DNA of 64,000 nt, from contig NZ_JAUSYG010000001.1 in NCBI RefSeq assembly GCF_030816725.1, positions 930,001 through 994,000 of the forward strand. The letters run 5' to 3'. How positions within the stretch are numbered: the first letter of the stretch is position 1; each line of letters opens with the position of its first letter. Shown piece after piece: positions 35,159 to 43,055 of the stretch. Below the pieces are notes generated by a model. The model saw only the letters and a list, made by a program, of their open reading frames with translations, did no database searches and had not been told where the DNA came from. Source of the stretch: Pseudarthrobacter defluvii. GTDB taxonomy: Bacteria > Actinomycetota > Actinomycetes > Actinomycetales > Micrococcaceae. A program made the translations under genes and the position numbers.

Positions 35159-36454
35159 ATGTCACCCCATTACAGTTACCGGGTGGGGAAAATACTTGCC
35201 GATGTCACGCCGCTCAAGGAAAGCCCCGCATTCCGCAGGCTGTGGCTGGGATCCGCGGTGTCCGCCGTCGGCAGCCAACTCACCCTGGTGGCTGTCAGCC
35301 TTGAGGTGTACCGGCTGACCCAGGACAGCTTCTACGTGGGCCTGCTGGGCATCTTCGCGCTGGTTCCCCTGGTGATTGGCGGGCTGATGGGCGGTTCCAT
35401 CGCCGACACGCACGACCGCCGCCGCATCGCCCTGCTCGCCTCCGCGGTGCTGTGGCTGACCACGGGCCTGATCGCGCTCCAGGCATGGGGGCACCTGGGC
35501 AACGTGTGGGTGCTGTACCTGCTGGTGGCACTGCAAAGCGGGGCCCAGGCCATCAACCAGCCGGCCCGCAGTGCCATCATCCCCATGCTCATCCGCAAGG
35601 AGCTCCTGCCGGCGGCCAATGCCCTGAGCATGCTGTCGATGGGCCTGGCCATGACCGCCGGGCCGCTGCTGGCTGGCGTCCTGGTTGCCTGGCTCGGGTT
35701 CGGCTGGACCTACACCATCGACTTCGCCAGCTTCGCCTTCGTCCTGTGGGCCGTGTATCGCCTCCCGCCGATGCCACCTACCGGAGGCGGTGGCAGGCCG
35801 GGGATCCGTTCCGTGATCGAGGGATTCCGGTTCCTGGGCACACGCCCCAACCTCCGCATGACCTTCATCATCGATCTGGTGGCCATGGTCCTCGCCCAGC
35901 CGCGGGCGCTGCTCCCGGCTGTCGCGGCGCTGATGATCGGCGGGGGAGAGGCGACTGTGGGCATCCTGCTGGCCTGCACCGCCGTCGGGGCTTTCCTGGC
36001 CGGCCTGTTCTCCGGCCCGCTGGGCAGCGTGCGCCGCCAGGGGACCGCCGTCGTGGTTTCCGTCATGGGCTGGGGTGCCTCCATCGGCGCGTTCGGCCTG
36101 GTGGTGCTGCTCGCGGGCCCGGCGCCGGACGGTGCGGTGACCGTGTGGCTGGTGCCCGCCGCCGTCTGCTGTGCGCTGGCCGGCATCGCCGACTCCATCA
36201 GCAGCGTCTTCCGGAACACCATCCTCCAGGCAGCGGCGCCGGACCATCTGCGCGGACGGCTGCAGGGCGTGTTCATCGTGGTGGTGGCCGGTGGCCCGCG
36301 GATCGGGGACCTGCTGGCCGGCGGCGCGACTAAGCTTCTGAATGAGGGTTGGGTCCTGCTGCTCGGCGGTGTGCTGTGCATTGCGGGGGCGTGGCTGGCG
36401 GCGAAGCTGCAGCCCGGCTTCCGGAAGTACGATGCGCGGAACCCGCTTCCCTAG
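35159..36454 (+). CDS. MFS transporter (EntS/MFS_3-like exporter)
   Basis: The 431-residue protein has twelve membrane helices and the MFS_3 pattern ([16 protein letters not shown] at the start, [12 protein letters not shown] after the second helix, [11 protein letters not shown] late), as in siderophore or drug exporters of the EntS type. It is divergent from the fur-catalase operon and shares the region with the putative Fur box, so iron-linked control and siderophore export are possible. No ribosome site is visible; TAACCT lies 4 bases before ATG 35159. Confidence 0.85.
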   Translation: MSPHYSYRVGKILADVTPLKESPAFRRLWLGSAVSAVGSQLTLVAVSLEVYRLTQDSFYVGLLGIFALVPLVIGGLMGGSIADTHDRRRIALLASAVLWLTTGLIALQAWGHLGNVWVLYLLVALQSGAQAINQPARSAIIPMLIRKELLPAANALSMLSMGLAMTAGPLLAGVLVAWLGFGWTYTIDFASFAFVLWAVYRLPPMPPTGGGGRPGIRSVIEGFRFLGTRPNLRMTFIIDLVAMVLAQPRALLPAVAALMIGGGEATVGILLACTAVGAFLAGLFSGPLGSVRRQGTAVVVSVMGWGASIGAFGLVVLLAGPAPDGAVTVWLVPAAVCCALAGIADSISSVFRNTILQAAAPDHLRGRLQGVFIVVVAGGPRIGDLLAGGATKLLNEGWVLLLGGVLCIAGAWLAAKLQPGFRKYDARNPLP

Positions 36455-36482
36455 CAAGCCGTTCCTTAATCAAGGAGGAAAC

Positions 36483-37349
36483 GTGCACAAACATCACAAC
36501 GGCCTGAAGACCGCGGCACTGTTCGGGGTGCTGTGGGCGGTGCTGCTGGGCCTTGGCGGTCTCATCGGGGTGGGGACGCGCAGTTCCGCGCCCATCTGGA
36601 TCATGGCCCTGATCGGCGTCGGCACCACGTTCTACGGCTACTGGAACAGCGACAAAATCGCCATCCGGTCCATGCAGGCCTTTCCGGTGACCGAAGCCCA
36701 GGCGCCGCAGCTGTACCAGATCGTCCGCGAGCTCTCCATGCGCGCCAACCAGCCGATGCCGCGGATCTATGTCTCGCCCACCATGAACCCCAACGCCTTC
36801 GCCACCGGCCGCAACCCGCAAAACGCCGCGGTCTGCTGCACCGAGGGCATCCTGCAGCTGCTGGACGCCCGCGAACTCCGCGGCGTCCTGGGCCACGAGC
36901 TCATGCACGTCTACAACCGCGACATCCTCACCTCGTCCGTCGCGGCCGCCGTCGCCGGCGTCATTACCTCGGTGGGGCAGATGCTGCTGTTCTTCGGCGG
37001 GGGCGACCGGCGCAACGCCAACCCGTTTGCCATGATCGCCATGGCGCTGCTGGCTCCCTTTGCGGCGTCGCTGATCCAGATGGCCATCTCGCGGACCAGG
37101 GAGTACGACGCCGACGAGGACGGTTCGCAGCTCACCGGCGATCCGCTGGCACTCGCCTCAGCCCTGGGCAAGATTGAGCGTGGCGTCAGCATTGCGCCGC
37201 TGCCGCAGGACCAGCGGCTGGTCAACGCCTCGCACCTGATGATCGCCAACCCGTTCCGCGGCGGCGCGATGAACAAGCTCTTCGCCACCCACCCGCCCAT
37301 GCGGGACCGGATCGCCCGGCTGGAGCGGATGGCGGGCCGGCAGCCATAG
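36483..37349 (+). CDS. htpX: Membrane zinc metalloprotease HtpX
   Basis: The 288-residue M48 protease degrades damaged membrane proteins. It has two N-terminal helices (10-30, 36-52), the zinc motif HELMH at 138-142 and a further pair of helices before the third ligand in [21 protein letters not shown] directly precedes GTG 36483, a near-perfect ribosome site that fixes the start. It lies 28 bases after the MFS gene but has its own strong translation signal. Confidence 0.93.
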   Translation: MHKHHNGLKTAALFGVLWAVLLGLGGLIGVGTRSSAPIWIMALIGVGTTFYGYWNSDKIAIRSMQAFPVTEAQAPQLYQIVRELSMRANQPMPRIYVSPTMNPNAFATGRNPQNAAVCCTEGILQLLDARELRGVLGHELMHVYNRDILTSSVAAAVAGVITSVGQMLLFFGGGDRRNANPFAMIAMALLAPFAASLIQMAISRTREYDADEDGSQLTGDPLALASALGKIERGVSIAPLPQDQRLVNASHLMIANPFRGGAMNKLFATHPPMRDRIARLERMAGRQP

Positions 37350-37407
37350 CCGGGAACCCGCCGTCGGACGCGTCCTGACGACGCTCAACGGCACTTTCGC
37401 GACGCAA

Positions 37408-37447
37408 AAAGGCCGGCGCACCCGGAAAGTGGGGTGCGCCAGCCTTT
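37408..37447. terminator. Bidirectional terminator between htpX and yajQ
   Basis: Arms 37408-37423 and 37432-37447 pair (one C-A mismatch) and end in AAAAA/TTTAT on the two sides. Confidence 0.75.
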
Positions 37448-37494
37448 ATGCGGAGCGTGTAACTTCCTGCGCGTCGAAAACGACGGCGGGAAGG

Positions 37495-37986
37495 CTAGCT
37501 GCGGAAGTTCACGAACTGCAGGTCGGCTTCCTCGAAGTCCTTGAGCAGGGCCATGGTTGCCTGCAGGTCGTCGCGGGACTTGGAGGATACGCGGAGCTCG
37601 TCGCCCTGGATCTGGGACTTGACCGATTTGGGGCCTTCATCGCGGATCAGCTTGTTGATCTTCTTTGCCAGGTCCTGGGCGATGCCTTCCTTGATGGAGG
37701 CTTCCAGGCGGTACTCCTTGCCGGAAGCGTAAGGTTCGCCCTCGTCCAGGGACTTCAGCGAGATGCCGCGCTTGATCAGCTTGGACTGGAAGACATCCAG
37801 GACAGCCTTGACCCGTTCCTCCGAGTTGGCCTTCATGAGGATCTTCTCGCCACTGAAGTCGATCTCGGCGCCAACGCCCTTGAAGTCATAGCGCTGGGCA
37901 ATTTCCTTCTGGGACTGGTGGAGTGCGTTGGCCACTTCCTGCTTGTCCACCTTGCTTACGACGTCGAACGTTGACTCGCCTGCCAT
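37495..37986 (-). CDS. YajQ-family nucleotide-binding protein
   Basis: The 163-residue protein is a full-length YajQ homologue (STFDVVSKVDKQEV, AQRYDFKGVGAEI, KSQIQGDELRVSSKSRDDLQ). Members bind cyclic di-GMP or nucleic acids; some act with transcription factors. AAAAGGAGA lies 5 bases before ATG 37986. It stands alone and converges on htpX. Confidence 0.93.
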   Translation of the reverse strand: MAGESTFDVVSKVDKQEVANALHQSQKEIAQRYDFKGVGAEIDFSGEKILMKANSEERVKAVLDVFQSKLIKRGISLKSLDEGEPYASGKEYRLEASIKEGIAQDLAKKINKLIRDEGPKSVKSQIQGDELRVSSKSRDDLQATMALLKDFEEADLQFVNFRS

Positions 37987-38171
37987 GACTCTCCTTTTGC
38001 TGATGGGAGCCCTGTGCGGGGACAGGGCCTGGATTCCTGCGTTCCAGCCTAGTACGGATGCTGCGGCTGGTGGGGTGCGCATTTCACAGTTCCCTCTCAG
38101 CGGACGCACCGGGGGAACGAAGGAGGGGTGGCCAGAGTTGGACCAGATGTACAGCAGTTGAAGGGAACATC

Positions 38172-38426
38172 ATGCACCGCAGGGCCGCCCGTTACGTCAC
38201 CCGCACCACCACAGCAGCAGCCGGGGCGGTGGCCACAGCCGCAACTTCAGTGGCGGCGGCAGCGGTGGCGGCTTCCATCGTCCTGAGCCCGGTGGCGGAA
38301 GCCTCCTCCCGGATGGACGGGGTGCGTGCAGACCTCCAGCGCGCGGTGCAGCTTAACCAGATCACCGAGGAGCAGGCGCTCAGCTTCGAAGCCAAGCTGG
38401 CGGGGCGCATCCTGGGCCAGGCATAA
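38172..38426 (+). CDS. Small Ala-rich exported or membrane protein
   Basis: This 84-residue protein has a basic N-terminus (MHRRAARYVTR) and an Ala/Thr-rich hydrophobic segment (12-42) that may be a signal peptide ending near VAEA, followed by about 40 charged residues predicted helical. AAGGGAA precedes ATG 38172. I do not recognise a family. Confidence 0.55.
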   Translation: MHRRAARYVTRTTTAAAGAVATAATSVAAAAVAASIVLSPVAEASSRMDGVRADLQRAVQLNQITEEQALSFEAKLAGRILGQA

Positions 38427-38502
38427 GTCCCCAGTTTTTGGCGTAACTTCGGGGCTTTTGCGGCGGGGTAGGGCCCGATTCGATTCTTCGCCGGAAGTTC
38501 TG

Positions 38503-38508
38503 TAAAGT
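38503..38508 (+). promoter_or_regulatory. Likely -10 of the tRNA-Tyr promoter
   Basis: TAAAGT in the sequence TCTGTAAAGTTG fits TANNNT, about 85 bases before the tRNA. Confidence 0.4.
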
Positions 38509-38593
38509 TGTCTTGCCCGCGGTTACTGAAGCGGAACGGACCGGAAACGGACCCTTCCGAACACTGCATCGGCGGGTACTTCTTTTGAAGTTC

Positions 38594-38675
38594 GGCAGAT
38601 TACCCGAGCGGCCAAAGGGGGCTGACTGTAAATCAGCTGGCAACGCCTACGGGGGTTCGAATCCCTCATCTGCCA
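38594..38675 (+). tRNA. tRNA-Tyr (GTA)
   Basis: The 82-base sequence folds as a class II tRNA: acceptor arms GGCAGAT and ATCTGCC, anticodon stem-loop CTGACTGTAAATCAG with anticodon GTA, a long variable arm, and T arm GGGGGTTCGAATCCC-like. Discriminator is A; CCA is not encoded. Confidence 0.96.
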
Positions 38676-38682
38676 CCCAAGG

Positions 38683-38718
38683 AAAGCCTCCGGAACCATC
38701 AGGTTCCGGAGGCTTTTT
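38683..38718 (+). terminator. Terminator after tRNA-Tyr
   Basis: A perfect 15-base stem (38683-38697 with 38702-38716) around ATCA, ending in TTTTT. Confidence 0.9.
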
Positions 38719-38863
38719 CGTTGCCCCAAGACCCGTGCCAGCGGGCCCGGAACGGACCTCCATCCGCCGTCGACACCGTGGTGGGCCGGGCGTAGTCTGG
38801 CAGCATCGGCGCATGTGCTCCGATGCCCTGCGTCGATAATCCACATCGATGAAGGAGGATTCA

Positions 38864-39289
38864 ATGAGTGCCGTACGCGAATTCATGACCACTGATGCGC
38901 GATGTGTCGGGGAAACTGAGTCCCTTCTGGACGCGGCCCGGATGATGCGGGACCTCGACTGCGGAGCTCTTCCCATTTGCGGCGACGACGGCAAGCTGAA
39001 GGGCATGGTCACCGACCGCGACATTGTGCTCAAGTGCGTCGCCGCCGGCCGCGACCCGGGACAGATGATGGCCCGCGACCTTGCCGCCGGCAAGCCGTAC
39101 TGCGTTGATGCTGATGCCAATGTTGATGCAGCCATCGACATGATGGAGCAGCACCAGGTCCGCCGGCTCCCGGTGATCTCCGACCACAAACTGGTAGGGA
39201 TCATCAGCCAGGGCGACATTGCGCGGAACTACTCCGAGCAGCGCGTGGGCGAACTGGTGGAACACATTTCAGAGCGCCACGGCGTGTAG
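38864..39289 (+). CDS. CBS-domain pair protein
   Basis: The 141-residue protein consists of two tandem CBS domains (about 10-65 and 75-130; KGMVTDRDIV and VGIISQGDIA mark their ends) and nothing else. Such proteins bind adenine nucleotides and act as energy sensors; several are stress-induced. GAAGGAGGATTCA precedes ATG 38864, which decides the start over an ATG five codons upstream. Confidence 0.9.
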   Translation: MSAVREFMTTDARCVGETESLLDAARMMRDLDCGALPICGDDGKLKGMVTDRDIVLKCVAAGRDPGQMMARDLAAGKPYCVDADANVDAAIDMMEQHQVRRLPVISDHKLVGIISQGDIARNYSEQRVGELVEHISERHGV

Positions 39290-39300
39290 CGCGTCATGGC

Positions 39301-39345
39301 CTTGTCCGCGGATCCGGCCCACGAAGGCCAGGACCCGCGGACAAG
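39301..39345. terminator. Bidirectional terminator
   Basis: CTTGTCCGCGG (39301-39311) pairs with CCGCGGACAAG (39335-39345); the loop holds a smaller GGCC hairpin. It separates the convergent CBS and LysM genes. Confidence 0.65.
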
Positions 39346-39372
39346 CTTAGGAAGTCTTGCGGGGGAATAAGT

Positions 39373-40377
39373 TCAGTTCAGTGCGATCAGGAGCATGGTG
39401 CTGGTCCCCGGGATGCAGGTCTGCAGGATGGCCCGGGGGAAGCCGCCGAAGGCAGCGATGACGTCATTGGTGGTTCCCGGGTTGGGAACCGTGCCGCGCC
39501 CCGTCACCGTGTAGGTGCCGTAGCCCGGAATGCTCACCGTCTCGCCCACGCCGATTCCGGAGAACCGCGCCCACCCGCCGCAGAAATCGTGCTCGGTGAT
39601 GAAGAGCGAGTAGCCGTCGTTCGGGGTGTAGTGGATGGGCCCGATGCAGGCGTCCACCATTGACTGGCCGCCGGAGCCGGCAACGTAGATGGTGCGGACG
39701 GCAGGAGCCGCCGGTACAACCGGGGGAGCCGGAGCGGGTGCCTGCGCAGCAACCGGTGCCGCGGCGGGGGCAGTGGCGGGAACCGGAACAGGTGCAGGTA
39801 CGGCAACCGCGATGGGCGGTCCCGTCAACAGGAGCGTCTCGCCCGGGTAGATGACGCTGTAGGCGCTGAGCCCGTTGGCGGCGAGCATGGCATCCATGTC
39901 CACGCCGTGGGCGGCCGCGATCGCTCCCACGGTGTCTCCCGGGACCACCGTGTACAGGTTGGAGTCGCCAGCAGGTTCAGGGGCGGGTGCCGCCTCAGGT
40001 TCCGGGGCCGGAGCGGGAGCAGGTTCCACTGGCGGGGCTGGGGGCGCCTCTGTCGCGGGAGCTTCCGGCTGTGCCGCGACTGCGGGCACTGCTGCGGCAC
40101 CGGGCCCGGCCGCGTCACCCGGTTCGGCTGCGGCGCTGGGCGACGGCGGAGGGGCTGACTCCGCAACCTGGGCCGCCGCAGACGCACCTCCATCAACGGA
40201 AGCTGGCGGTGCGGCCAGGGCGCCCACACCTACGGCGGCCACGACTGCCGCCGTGGCCATGCCGGCCCACAACTTGTTGCTGATGCCCGGATGGCCGGCA
40301 CTGAGTTCCGTGCGCGGTTCGTCGGTGGCGAAGCTTCTGCTGGTGCCGTCGGGGGAGGGGAGGAATGGCTTGTTCAT
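39373..40377 (-). CDS. LysM-domain envelope protein with sortase-like C-terminal domain
   Basis: The 334-residue protein has a membrane or signal segment at about 35-60, a long Ala/Pro/Glu linker, a LysM peptidoglycan-binding domain near 140-185 (YTVVPGDTVGAIAAAHGVD), a second Pro/Ala linker and a compact C-terminal domain from about 225. That domain has ITEHDFCGGW, GYGTYTVTGRG and AILQTC, an arrangement reminiscent of sortases (His then Cys) but I see no matching catalytic Arg. It should sit at the cell wall. The start at ATG 40377 lacks a clear ribosome site. Confidence 0.75.
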   Translation of the reverse strand: MNKPFLPSPDGTSRSFATDEPRTELSAGHPGISNKLWAGMATAAVVAAVGVGALAAPPASVDGGASAAAQVAESAPPPSPSAAAEPGDAAGPGAAAVPAVAAQPEAPATEAPPAPPVEPAPAPAPEPEAAPAPEPAGDSNLYTVVPGDTVGAIAAAHGVDMDAMLAANGLSAYSVIYPGETLLLTGPPIAVAVPAPVPVPATAPAAAPVAAQAPAPAPPVVPAAPAVRTIYVAGSGGQSMVDACIGPIHYTPNDGYSLFITEHDFCGGWARFSGIGVGETVSIPGYGTYTVTGRGTVPNPGTTNDVIAAFGGFPRAILQTCIPGTSTMLLIALN

Positions 40378-40715
40378 GGGTTGCCCATCAGATGTCGGTC
40401 CTGTCCGGGCCATGCGGGTGCAGGTCCGGACTGGACGGATCGAGATGTCATTGCGCCGCCGGCCCCGGCGAACGCCGGAACCACTGGCGGTACAGGTTGG
40501 AGGCATCCGCACACCCAGAAAATGCGGAGCTCCGCGTGACAGCAGGAGCTCCCGGAAGCCATCCGGGGGACCTGCCAGTGCGTGTTGGTCCTAGGAATCC
40601 TGAGTCTAGGAATTACGCCAGGGCCGGGCACCAGTAGGAATTACCCGTCTTTTCCGGGCCGGTACTCGCCCGCCCGGGACCTGCTACTCAACCGCGCGAG
40701 GTCCGGTACTTGCCA
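40378..40715 (-). promoter_or_regulatory. 338-base leader of the LysM gene
   Basis: No gene is evident. TAGGAAT occurs three times (40592, 40607, 40635), twice as TAGGAATTAC. On the minus strand AAGTACCGG and GAGTACCGG occur near 40711 and 40667, like the motifs ahead of the polysaccharide cluster. A long structured leader on an envelope gene suggests regulation; I could not match it to the c-di-AMP riboswitch consensus. Confidence 0.4.
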
Positions 40716-41450
40716 TTACAGCGGCCGGTGTTCCCGCAGTTCCGCGATCTCCCGCCGCAGCAAGGCGATCTCCGCCACCAGTTCCGCAACCTCAACCCGG
40801 ACCGGTTCCTCCACGGCCTCTGCCACCGATTCCGCGGTGTCCTCAACCCTTTGGACCAGCCAGGACGCGATGGAGGCCGTGACCACGCCCAGTACGGCGA
40901 TGCCGCTCATCATCAGCGCCGTTGCCACCAGGCGGCCGATGGGTGTCACCGGATACATGTCCCCGTAGCCCACGGTGGTGATGGTGGCGGTGGCCCACCA
41001 CAGGGCGTCGCCGAACGTGGTGATCTTGGCATCGGGCGCCCACTGCTCCACGTCCAGCACCGCCAGCGCCCCGACGAAGACCAGCAGCGCCGCGGACGCC
41101 GCAACATACGTGACCACCCGGCCGCGCAGCGTTTCGCCCACGGTGCGGTGCAGCACGGAGAGCAACGTCACCAGGCGCAGCAGGCGCAGGGGCCGGAAGA
41201 ACGGCAGCGCCACAATCACCAGCTCGTGCAGGTTCCGGACGAACCACTGCCGGCGGTCCTCCGCCAGCCACAGGTTCGCCGCGTAGTCCAGGACGAAGAT
41301 GCACCACGTCACCCACATGACGGACTCAAGCCAGTCAGCCCCGCTGCCCTCAATGCGGCCGATGACCTGCCAGGCGTACGCGGCCAGGAACAGGAGCGCG
41401 GTGGCCATCAGGGGCCACTCCGCCAGGGCCCGGTAGCGTTGCTGCGTCAT
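40716..41450 (-). CDS. Voltage-gated-type potassium channel
   Basis: The 244-residue protein has four to six helices, an Arg-rich segment RPLRLLRLVTLLSVLHR that looks like a voltage-sensor S4, a pore with the K+ selectivity filter TTVGYGD (158-164), and a C-terminal coiled coil (about 200-240, heptad Val/Ile/Leu) likely to tetramerise it. No ribosome site; TAGGAT lies 7 bases before ATG 41450, so the gene is probably leaderless. Confidence 0.93.
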   Translation of the reverse strand: MTQQRYRALAEWPLMATALLFLAAYAWQVIGRIEGSGADWLESVMWVTWCIFVLDYAANLWLAEDRRQWFVRNLHELVIVALPFFRPLRLLRLVTLLSVLHRTVGETLRGRVVTYVAASAALLVFVGALAVLDVEQWAPDAKITTFGDALWWATATITTVGYGDMYPVTPIGRLVATALMMSGIAVLGVVTASIASWLVQRVEDTAESVAEAVEEPVRVEVAELVAEIALLRREIAELREHRPL

Positions 41451-41457
41451 GCAGGAA

Positions 41458-41463
41458 ATCCTA
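41458..41463 (-). promoter_or_regulatory. -10 box, leaderless K+ channel gene
   Basis: TAGGAT on the minus strand ends 7 bases before ATG 41450. Confidence 0.5.
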
Positions 41464-41509
41464 CGGCGGATGGCGCGGCGCCAGCAGGCGGCGGCATGTT
41501 ACTGACGGG

Positions 41510-41515
41510 TAGCAT
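41510..41515 (+). promoter_or_regulatory. -10 box, leaderless thioesterase gene
   Basis: TAGCAT ends 6 bases before ATG 41522. Confidence 0.5.
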
Positions 41516-41521
41516 TGACGC

Positions 41522-42076
41522 ATGCACCTGCTCCTGAGAACCCTCCTCATGCTGTTCCGTTCGTCCCGGCGCCCGCCGCTCACGGTGTGGGAGGCATCGT
41601 CCCTGCCGCTGCGGGTCCTGCCCACGGACATCGACATCGCCATGCACGTCAACAACGGCATGTACCTGTCCCTCATGGACCTGGGCCGGTTCGACCTCAT
41701 GGTCCGCAGCGGCGTCTGGCAGCGGATGCGCCGCCGCGGCTGGAGCCCGGTGGTGTCCGCGGAGACCATTTCCTTCCGCAAGTCACTGAAGCTGTGGCAG
41801 GAATACACCATCGAGAGCCGCATCATCGGGCTGGACGCCAAGGCGATCTTCTTTGAGCAGCGCATGGTGTCCGGCGGCGAGATTTACGCGCGTGCCTACA
41901 TCGCCACCCGGCTGGTCACCAAGGCAGGCCCGGTGAGCCAGGAGGACATCCTCGCGGAGTTCGGCGCCGCACCCGCGGACCTCGTGCTCCCCGAGTGGAT
42001 CCACGAATGGCGCGCCTCCAGCGCCCTCCCCGGCAGCCGCACGCCTGCCCCGCACCTCTGGGACGCCCGCGCTTAA
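41522..42076 (+). CDS. Hotdog-fold acyl-CoA thioesterase
   Basis: The 184-residue protein belongs to the 4-hydroxybenzoyl-CoA thioesterase-like group: DIDIAMHVNNGMYLSLMDLGR carries the catalytic Asp/His-Asn-Asn signature, and VSAETISFRKSL follows. It hydrolyses acyl-CoA esters of unknown chain type. The gene appears leaderless and is divergent from the K+ channel gene. Confidence 0.88.
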   Translation: MHLLLRTLLMLFRSSRRPPLTVWEASSLPLRVLPTDIDIAMHVNNGMYLSLMDLGRFDLMVRSGVWQRMRRRGWSPVVSAETISFRKSLKLWQEYTIESRIIGLDAKAIFFEQRMVSGGEIYARAYIATRLVTKAGPVSQEDILAEFGAAPADLVLPEWIHEWRASSALPGSRTPAPHLWDARA

Positions 42077-42157
42077 AGCCCGGAGCCGGCGTCGGACTCC
42101 CTGTTATTCCCAATGACGCGGGGAGCGAACAGGCGCGACAGGGAGGAACCGGGCGCG

Positions 42158-42163
42158 TACCGT
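42158..42163 (+). promoter_or_regulatory. -10 box, leaderless thioredoxin gene
   Basis: TACCGT ends 6 bases before ATG 42170. Confidence 0.5.
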
Positions 42164-42169
42164 GGACAC

Positions 42170-42607
42170 ATGGCTACCCTTGACATCACAGGTGAACAGT
42201 TCGCATCTACGATCGAAGGCAACGACATTGTCCTGGTCGATTTCTGGGCAGAATGGTGCGGCCCCTGCAAGCAGTTCGGCCCCACCTACTCAACCGTTTC
42301 CGAGAAGCACCCCGACGTCCTCTTCACCAAGGTGGACACCGAAGCGGAGCAGCAGCTCGCCGCGGAAGCAGGCATCACCTCCATCCCCACGCTGATGGCC
42401 TTCCGCGAAAAGGTCCTGGTGTTCTCACAGCCCGGTGCCCTGAACGCGCAGCAGCTGGAACAGGTAGTGGACGCCGTGAAGGCGCTGGACATGGACGAGG
42501 TCCACGCCCACGTCGCCAAGCAGCGTGAGGAAGCAGCAGCCGCGGCCGGCAAACCCGCCGGATCACAGGGCGGCACCCAGGACGGCACGCAGATCCCCGA
42601 CTTCTAA
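42170..42607 (+). CDS. trxA: Thioredoxin
   Basis: The 145-residue protein has a complete thioredoxin fold (1-105) with the active site W-C30-G-P-C33 and the cis-proline in SIPTLMAF, followed by an unusual 40-residue Ala/Gln/Gly-rich tail. It reduces protein disulfides in the cytoplasm. The start at ATG 42170 is supported by a -10 box 6 bases upstream (leaderless). It ends in a strong terminator. Confidence 0.93.
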   Translation: MATLDITGEQFASTIEGNDIVLVDFWAEWCGPCKQFGPTYSTVSEKHPDVLFTKVDTEAEQQLAAEAGITSIPTLMAFREKVLVFSQPGALNAQQLEQVVDAVKALDMDEVHAHVAKQREEAAAAAGKPAGSQGGTQDGTQIPDF

Positions 42608-42622
42608 GACTCGTTAAAACAA

Positions 42623-42654
42623 AATGCGGGACCTCCGGTGGGAGGTCCCGCATT
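42623..42654. terminator. Bidirectional terminator after trxA
   Basis: AATGCGGGACCTCC (42623-42636) pairs perfectly with 42641-42654 around GGTG, between convergent genes. Confidence 0.85.
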
Positions 42655-42673
42655 CTTGCTTTAACCGGCTGCG

Positions 42674-42952
42674 TCAGACGCGCTCCACCTTGACGGGTTC
42701 GGCCAGCAGCGCGCTCAGCGATTCGTTCAGGTCCTGCACGGCGGTGCCCTTGGAGTGCCTGTCCAGGTCTTCCTCGGAGGCCCACTGCTCGGTTAGGACC
42801 AGCTTTTGCTCGGTGGCTTCGGTCAGCTCGTACTGGATGCAGCCTGGCTCCTTCACCACCTCATCGATCGCGATTTCCAGGGCCAGCTTGACGCGGTGGA
42901 ACTCGCCGTCGTTGGGGATGAACGTTGCTATCAGGTCAATGGGTGCACTCAT
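42674..42952 (-). CDS. Antibiotic biosynthesis monooxygenase (ABM) domain protein
   Basis: The 92-residue single-domain protein matches the ABM/quinol monooxygenase family (LALEIAIDEVVKEPGCIQYEL, LVLTEQWASEEDLDRHS). These small ferredoxin-fold enzymes oxidise quinols or degrade heme; the substrate here is unknown. Leaderless start: TATTGT lies 7 bases before ATG 42952. Confidence 0.87.
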   Translation of the reverse strand: MSAPIDLIATFIPNDGEFHRVKLALEIAIDEVVKEPGCIQYELTEATEQKLVLTEQWASEEDLDRHSKGTAVQDLNESLSALLAEPVKVERV

Positions 42953-42959
42953 GGATTTC

Positions 42960-42965
42960 ACAATA
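42960..42965 (-). promoter_or_regulatory. -10 box, leaderless ABM gene
   Basis: TATTGT on the minus strand ends 7 bases before ATG 42952. Confidence 0.5.
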
Positions 42966-43043
42966 CCGGGCGCCGCCCGGCCCTTCGGTCCTGTTGCGCC
43001 CGTTTCCCTGCCTGTCGTCCTTCTCCTGCCGTGATCCTGTTGG

Positions 43044-43049
43044 TAGCGT
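43044..43049 (+). promoter_or_regulatory. -10 box, leaderless acyl-CoA synthetase gene
   Basis: TAGCGT ends 6 bases before ATG 43056. Confidence 0.5.
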
Positions 43050-43055
43050 GCCACC

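Noticed and set aside
40378..40715. c-di-AMP (ydaO-type) riboswitch before the LysM gene
   Set aside because: The genomic context fits, but reading the minus strand I could not place the conserved core elements.
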